Shown here: in pieces, positions 60,727 through 64,000 of the stretch | How positions within the stretch are numbered: the stretch's first letter is position 1 | Layout of the letters: every line of letters starts with the position of its first letter | Assembly (NCBI RefSeq): GCF_019602855.1 | Contig: NZ_CP080766.1 | Coordinates: 992,001 to 1,056,000 of the forward strand | Reading direction: 5' to 3' | Length of the DNA: 64,000 nucleotides | DNA from: Cupriavidus pinatubonensis | GTDB lineage: Bacteria > Pseudomonadota > Gammaproteobacteria > Burkholderiales > Burkholderiaceae | Position numbers and translations under genes: made by a program | Notes under the pieces: model-generated | The model's input: the letters and a program-made list of their open reading frames with translations, nothing else | Told to the model about the DNA's origin: nothing | Databases searched by the model: none

Positions 60727-60820
60727 GCTTGTCTCCATCGAAGGCGTCTCAGTGCGCTCTGGAGACAACTCTAATCAACCCGCTGCGCCGAAACCAATAC
60801 TGTCTCGGACTAGGAAGGTT

Positions 60821-61771
60821 TCATTTTTTCTTATAGGTCGCCCCGACCGTCCGGCCGGGCAGCGCGCCGCGCTCCACGAGGTCACCGACAATGTGGGCGA
60901 TGAGGTCACGGATTGCCGCGGCAGCAGGAGACAGGGGCCGGTCCCCTGGCCAGACCAGCGCCTGGATGCGGGTCAGGTCGGGTTCCGTCACCGGGCGTCC
61001 GACAATGGATTTGGCCGCGACGGCCTCGAGGCAGGCGCTGGGCGGCATCACAACGTACGCGAGTCCGTCACGTGCCAGCGCGATCAGCATCTGCGGGCTG
61101 TTGAGTTCGTACCGGACATCAAGGGAACGGCCGATGGCATGGGCCGCACGCTCGATGATCTTGCGCAGGTCATGCGCGCCATCCGGCGCGGCCAGTGGCA
61201 GTTCTGCCACCTCCGCGAATGTCATCGTTTCTGGCTTGCGGCGCATAGCGGCACGCGTGCCGTACAACATGAAGCGCTCTTCGTAGAGAGGTATAGAGGC
61301 CATTCCCTGGATTTCCGAGGGGCTCGGCATGAGGGCCAGATGCGCCTGCCCCGACTCGACGAGCGCGCGCGATTCGAAGGACATGCTTTCGCGCACGGTC
61401 ACTTCGATGCCGGGATACTCGCGTGCCACGGCGCCAAGCAGCGGCGCAATGACGGCGCCGGCAATGGATCCGGCAATCGACAGACGCACACTCCCGGTCG
61501 GAAGGCTTGCGCGTCCGTCGATGTCGTCCTTCAAGGCGTCGGTACGAGCGAGAATGTCGATGGCACTCGTCAGTAGCCGCTCACCGGCCGGCGAGATTTC
61601 GACGCCACGAGCATGGCGCTCGAACAGCTTTGCGCCCAGGCTGTCTTCCAGTGAGGAGATATTCTGGCTGAGAGCGGGCTGGGCTACCCGCAACCGCTCC
61701 GCGGCGCGCGAAAAGCTGCGGCTCTGCGCGATCTCCACGAAGTACCTGAGTTGACGCAGCGTGATGTTCAT
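60821..61771 (-). CDS. LysR-family regulator of the sulfatase operon
   Basis: A 316-residue LysR regulator with MNITLRQLRYFVEIAQSRSF and LRVAQPALSQNISSLEDSLG in the helix-turn-helix. The effector domain begins near residue 90 (SVRLSIAGSIAGAV). NAC/CynR-like by pattern. It lies 94 bases upstream of the sulfatase start on the same strand, unusual for LysR genes, which are normally divergent, but plausible as its controller. Confidence 0.88.
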   Translation of the reverse strand: MNITLRQLRYFVEIAQSRSFSRAAERLRVAQPALSQNISSLEDSLGAKLFERHARGVEISPAGERLLTSAIDILARTDALKDDIDGRASLPTGSVRLSIAGSIAGAVIAPLLGAVAREYPGIEVTVRESMSFESRALVESGQAHLALMPSPSEIQGMASIPLYEERFMLYGTRAAMRRKPETMTFAEVAELPLAAPDGAHDLRKIIERAAHAIGRSLDVRYELNSPQMLIALARDGLAYVVMPPSACLEAVAAKSIVGRPVTEPDLTRIQALVWPGDRPLSPAAAAIRDLIAHIVGDLVERGALPGRTVGATYKKK

Positions 61772-62181
61772 ATGGCCCGTCCCTCCCGTGTCAGCCGGTA
61801 CTCTTTCGCCAGCCTCTGGCGTGCCATTTTAAGCACTTATTGCGGTGAACTGACGAGAAGAAAGGCAAGTACATTGGAAGGCGCACACTGGGCCGAAGTC
61901 TTCCCAGAACTCAAGGCTCGGGCCTTGACCCTCGATCGACCGCAGCGACGCTTTACGGGTTTCACAGACTCACGCCGTCATCCGAACGACACCTTCTCCC
62001 ACGATACCGGCCAATGGCTTACGAAGCGCGAGTGGCCGACACGGGTCGTGGATTCAACCCGTCGATGCAACACTAGACGCTGCGTGAGCAGTGGAGGTGT
62101 TGCAAATGAAACAGAGGCGCAGGATCTACTACACCGAGACTCAAAAGGCACTGATGTGGGAGCGGTGGCGAAGTAAAGGCG
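61772..62181. other. Intergenic region with transposase remnant
   Basis: About 410 bases between two LysR genes. The left part shows no coding signal; the right part carries the IS30-like remnant. It should include the sulfatase-LysR promoter. Confidence 0.5.
62106..62180 (+). mobile_element. Remnant of an IS30-like transposase gene (N-terminus only)
   Basis: ATG 62106 opens MKQRRRIYYTETQKALMWER and runs to WRSKGAS, then text becomes the complement of the LysR gene end. The first 26 residues resemble the start of IS30-family transposases of Cupriavidus-type elements (the K-Q-R-R-R-I-Y-Y start and MWERW), from memory. GGAGG lies about eight bases upstream. The rest of the element and its inverted repeats are missing, so this is a deletion scar abutting the LysR stop. 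Confidence 0.55.
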
Positions 62182-63090
62182 CTAGCGTAGCGTTTCCCTC
62201 AGCGCAACCCGCAAAAATTCCCGCAGGCTTTGCGTCTGCGGGTCTGCTCCGGCATCGAGCCGCCAGATCAATCCGACGTCCATGGACGGCACCCTGTCAG
62301 AAAGGCCGCGCCGCAGAATGCGCTGCCCTTCAAGCGACCAGGGTCGGTAAACGAGATCGGAGAGGATCGATACGCCGCGCCCCGACGCCACCAGACTGCG
62401 CACGGCCTCGATCGAACAGCTTTGCAGCCGCACGCTGGGCGAAAGCCCGTACTGTCCCCAATACTTGATCACGGTGGCGATATGTTCGTCCATGTCCAGC
62501 AAGATATAGTCGTGCTGCGCCACGTCGGACAGGCTTATCTCTTCCTGCTGCATCAGCGGATGGTCCGGATGCCCCCAGAGCTGACGCGCCGAGCGCAGCA
62601 GCGTTTCGCAGCCAACGTGCTGCATTTCAGGCAGGTTGGAAACCAGTAGCAAAGCGAGGTCGAGCTTGCCTGTCTCGATATGCGCCTCGATATCGCCGCG
62701 CGGTCGCTCCAATATCTGCAGTTCCAGTTGCGGAAACTTCTGTTCGAGGGCGGGCAACAGCTTGGGCAGAACGTATGCCGTGATGGTCTCTGTGACGCCG
62801 AGGCGGACGACGCCTGTCAGCGTTGCAGGGGCGACCGCGGCCGCACTGACTGCCTCGCGCACGGCCACGTCGATCTGCTGCGCATGGCGCAAGAAGCGAA
62901 TGCCCGCAGCAGTCAGCTTTACCCCGGCGGCGTGCCGCGAGAACAGCGGCGCGCCCACGACCTCCTCCAGCGCCTTGAGCGATGCCGTCATCGAGGACTG
63001 CGAAACGTGGCAGCGCTGTGCGGCGCGCGACACCTGTCCGGTCTCGGCAATGGCAACAAAGTGCTGTATCTGTTTCAGTGTCGGCAGCAT
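62182..63090 (-). CDS. LysR-family transcriptional regulator
   Basis: A 302-residue LysR regulator. Winged helix: IQHFVAIAETGQVSRAAQRC, VSQSSMTASLKALEEVV. Effector domain from residue 90 (GVVRLGVTETITAYV). ATG 63090. Divergent from the molybdopterin oxidoreductase with 97 bases between, so it is the likely regulator of that gene. Confidence 0.9.
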   Translation of the reverse strand: MLPTLKQIQHFVAIAETGQVSRAAQRCHVSQSSMTASLKALEEVVGAPLFSRHAAGVKLTAAGIRFLRHAQQIDVAVREAVSAAAVAPATLTGVVRLGVTETITAYVLPKLLPALEQKFPQLELQILERPRGDIEAHIETGKLDLALLLVSNLPEMQHVGCETLLRSARQLWGHPDHPLMQQEEISLSDVAQHDYILLDMDEHIATVIKYWGQYGLSPSVRLQSCSIEAVRSLVASGRGVSILSDLVYRPWSLEGQRILRRGLSDRVPSMDVGLIWRLDAGADPQTQSLREFLRVALRETLR

Positions 63091-63141
63091 CGATTTTTCC
63101 GATATTGCAATGTCAAAACTATGAATTAGCTATAACGCTCC

Positions 63142-63155
63142 ATGCTAGCTAGCAT
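63142..63155. promoter_or_regulatory. Perfect 14-bp palindrome upstream of the molybdoenzyme gene
   Basis: ATGCTAGCTAGCAT is its own complement and lies about 33 bases upstream of the oxidoreductase start, in the divergent LysR/oxidoreductase promoter. A TATAAC hexamer at 63131-63136 precedes it. Could be a LysR operator or a transcript hairpin. Confidence 0.4.
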
Positions 63156-63187
63156 CCAGCTCGAAGACAAGTTGCTGGGATCTGGCG

Positions 63188-64000
63188 ATGAGCGAAGTAG
63201 AAAAGAAGGGGTTCTGCACGTTGTGCCGTTCCCGTTGCGGTACGGTCAACGTCGTCGACGGCGAGACGCTGGTCGCGGTCCGCCCCGACGGCGATCACCC
63301 CACCGGCAAAGCGATGTGCCTGAAGGGCAAGGCTGCCCCGGAACTGGTGCACAGCGCCGATCGGATCCTGTACCCGATGCGCAGGACCCATCCGAAAGGG
63401 GCGGACGACCCGGGCTGGGTACGCATTTCCTGGGACGAGGCGCTCGATGAAATCGCCGCGCGCCTTCTGCACGCGCGCGCCACGCGCGGCGCCGAGTCCG
63501 TCGCGTTCGCGGTGACGACGCCTAGCGGTACAGCGCTGTCGGACAGCATCGACTGGATCGAGCGCTTTGTCCGCCTTTATGGCAGCCCGAACATCTGCTA
63601 CGCCACCGAGATCTGCAACTGGCACAAGGACTTCGCACACGCCTTCACCTTCGGCCGCGGGATGCCGACGGCGGACTACCGCAATGCCGGGCTAATCTTG
63701 CTGTGGGGGCACAATCCGACCAATACGTGGCTGTCGCAAGCCGAGGCAATCGGCGCCGGTCGGGCGGGCGGGGCCAGGCTTATCGTGGTGGACCCGCGGC
63801 AGACAGCCCTGGCGGAGGACGCCGACCAGTGGCTGCGCGTCAAGCCCGGCAGCGATGCTGCGCTGGCCATGGCGCTGGCCAACCTGATGATCGAAGCCAA
63901 TGCTTTCGATATCGATTTTGTCAGGCGCTGGACCAATGGCCCGTTGCTCGTGCGCCAGGACAACGGTGCCTTCCTCCGTGGGGGCGACATCGGCCTGGCG
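63188..64000 (+). CDS. Molybdopterin oxidoreductase, N-terminal part (cut by window edge)
   Basis: The first 271 residues of a bis-MGD (DMSO reductase family) enzyme. The 4Fe-4S motif is C-x2-C-x3-C then a fourth Cys near residue 45 (FCTLCRSRCGTVNV, AMCLKG). The Mo-ligand region is ATEICNWHK, suggesting a Cys ligand. LILLWGHNPTNTW and RLIVVDPRQTALAEDADQW are MGD-binding text. No Tat signal, so cytoplasmic. ATG 63188; ribosome site weak. The C-terminal half, and so the substrate class (nitrate, formate, thiosulfate or other), lies outside. Confidence 0.88.
   Translation, partial: MSEVEKKGFCTLCRSRCGTVNVVDGETLVAVRPDGDHPTGKAMCLKGKAAPELVHSADRILYPMRRTHPKGADDPGWVRISWDEALDEIAARLLHARATRGAESVAFAVTTPSGTALSDSIDWIERFVRLYGSPNICYATEICNWHKDFAHAFTFGRGMPTADYRNAGLILLWGHNPTNTWLSQAEAIGAGRAGGARLIVVDPRQTALAEDADQWLRVKPGSDAALAMALANLMIEANAFDIDFVRRWTNGPLLVRQDNGAFLRGGDIGLA

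Noticed and set aside
59536-60774. A 412-codon plus-strand frame over the sulfatase
   Set aside because: Sulfatase signature on the other strand is complete; this frame has no known pattern.
1-64000. tRNA or rRNA genes, CRISPR arrays, prophage or integron
   Set aside because: No conserved rRNA blocks, no cloverleaf-like segments noticed, no regularly spaced repeats and no phage structural genes.

Overview
The window looks like high-GC betaproteobacterial DNA of the Burkholderiaceae, most like Cupriavidus. The clues are Bug-type periplasmic binding proteins, general porins ending in aromatic residues, many FCD-type GntR, LysR and IclR regulators, and very frequent GGAGAC ribosome-binding sites. 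I see no rRNA, tRNA, CRISPR array, phage or intact insertion sequence. Almost every gene serves uptake and degradation of organic acids and aromatics. The genus call is inference.

Layout. 1-7,300: the end of a ferritin-like gene, a 1,313-residue BTAD/cyclase-like/AAA/TPR regulator, an amino-acid dehydrogenase and an APC permease. 8,200-12,920: a secreted dienelactone-hydrolase-like protein, then an M20 amidohydrolase/MHS transporter pair divergent from a LysR gene (abg-like), with a clear LysR-type palindrome between them. 13,440-18,030: IclR regulator, FAH-family hydrolase, MhpA-like flavin hydroxylase and type I extradiol dioxygenase, a small meta-cleavage operon. 18,085-25,904 (minus strand): a complete 3-hydroxybenzoate to gentisate to fumarate plus pyruvate route (flavin hydroxylase, gentisate dioxygenase, maleylpyruvate isomerase, fumarylpyruvate hydrolase), fronted by an ABC importer and followed by an orphan TRAP binding protein.

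26,350-46,200 (all minus strand) and 46,470-54,160 (all plus strand) form a divergent catabolic island. The minus arm has a BNR-repeat protein, an acyl-CoA-dehydrogenase-fold monooxygenase, a phthalate-type Rieske oxygenase, two LigI-like amidohydrolases, a zinc alcohol dehydrogenase, a GntR regulator, a porin, a second Rieske oxygenase, a KstD-like flavoprotein, transporters, an enolase-superfamily enzyme and three copies of a two-gene membrane cassette. The plus arm has a Rieske reductase, a LigJ-like hydratase, a LigB-like extradiol dioxygenase, three tandem RraA/LigK-family aldolases, a dienelactone hydrolase, a flavin reductase and a porin. Together they resemble a protocatechuate-4,5-cleavage-type lower pathway (hydrolase, hydratase, aldolase) fed by Rieske and flavin oxygenases. 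The combination matches no pathway I can name, and the substrate is unknown. Three closely related GntR regulators and a shared AT-rich promoter element tie the parts together.

55,400-61,770: a LysR gene followed by sulfatase, FAD-linked hydroxyacid dehydrogenase, Bug binding protein and MHS transporter, probably for an organosulfate or hydroxyacid. A small IS30-like transposase remnant, another LysR gene and the N-terminal part of a molybdopterin oxidoreductase close the window.
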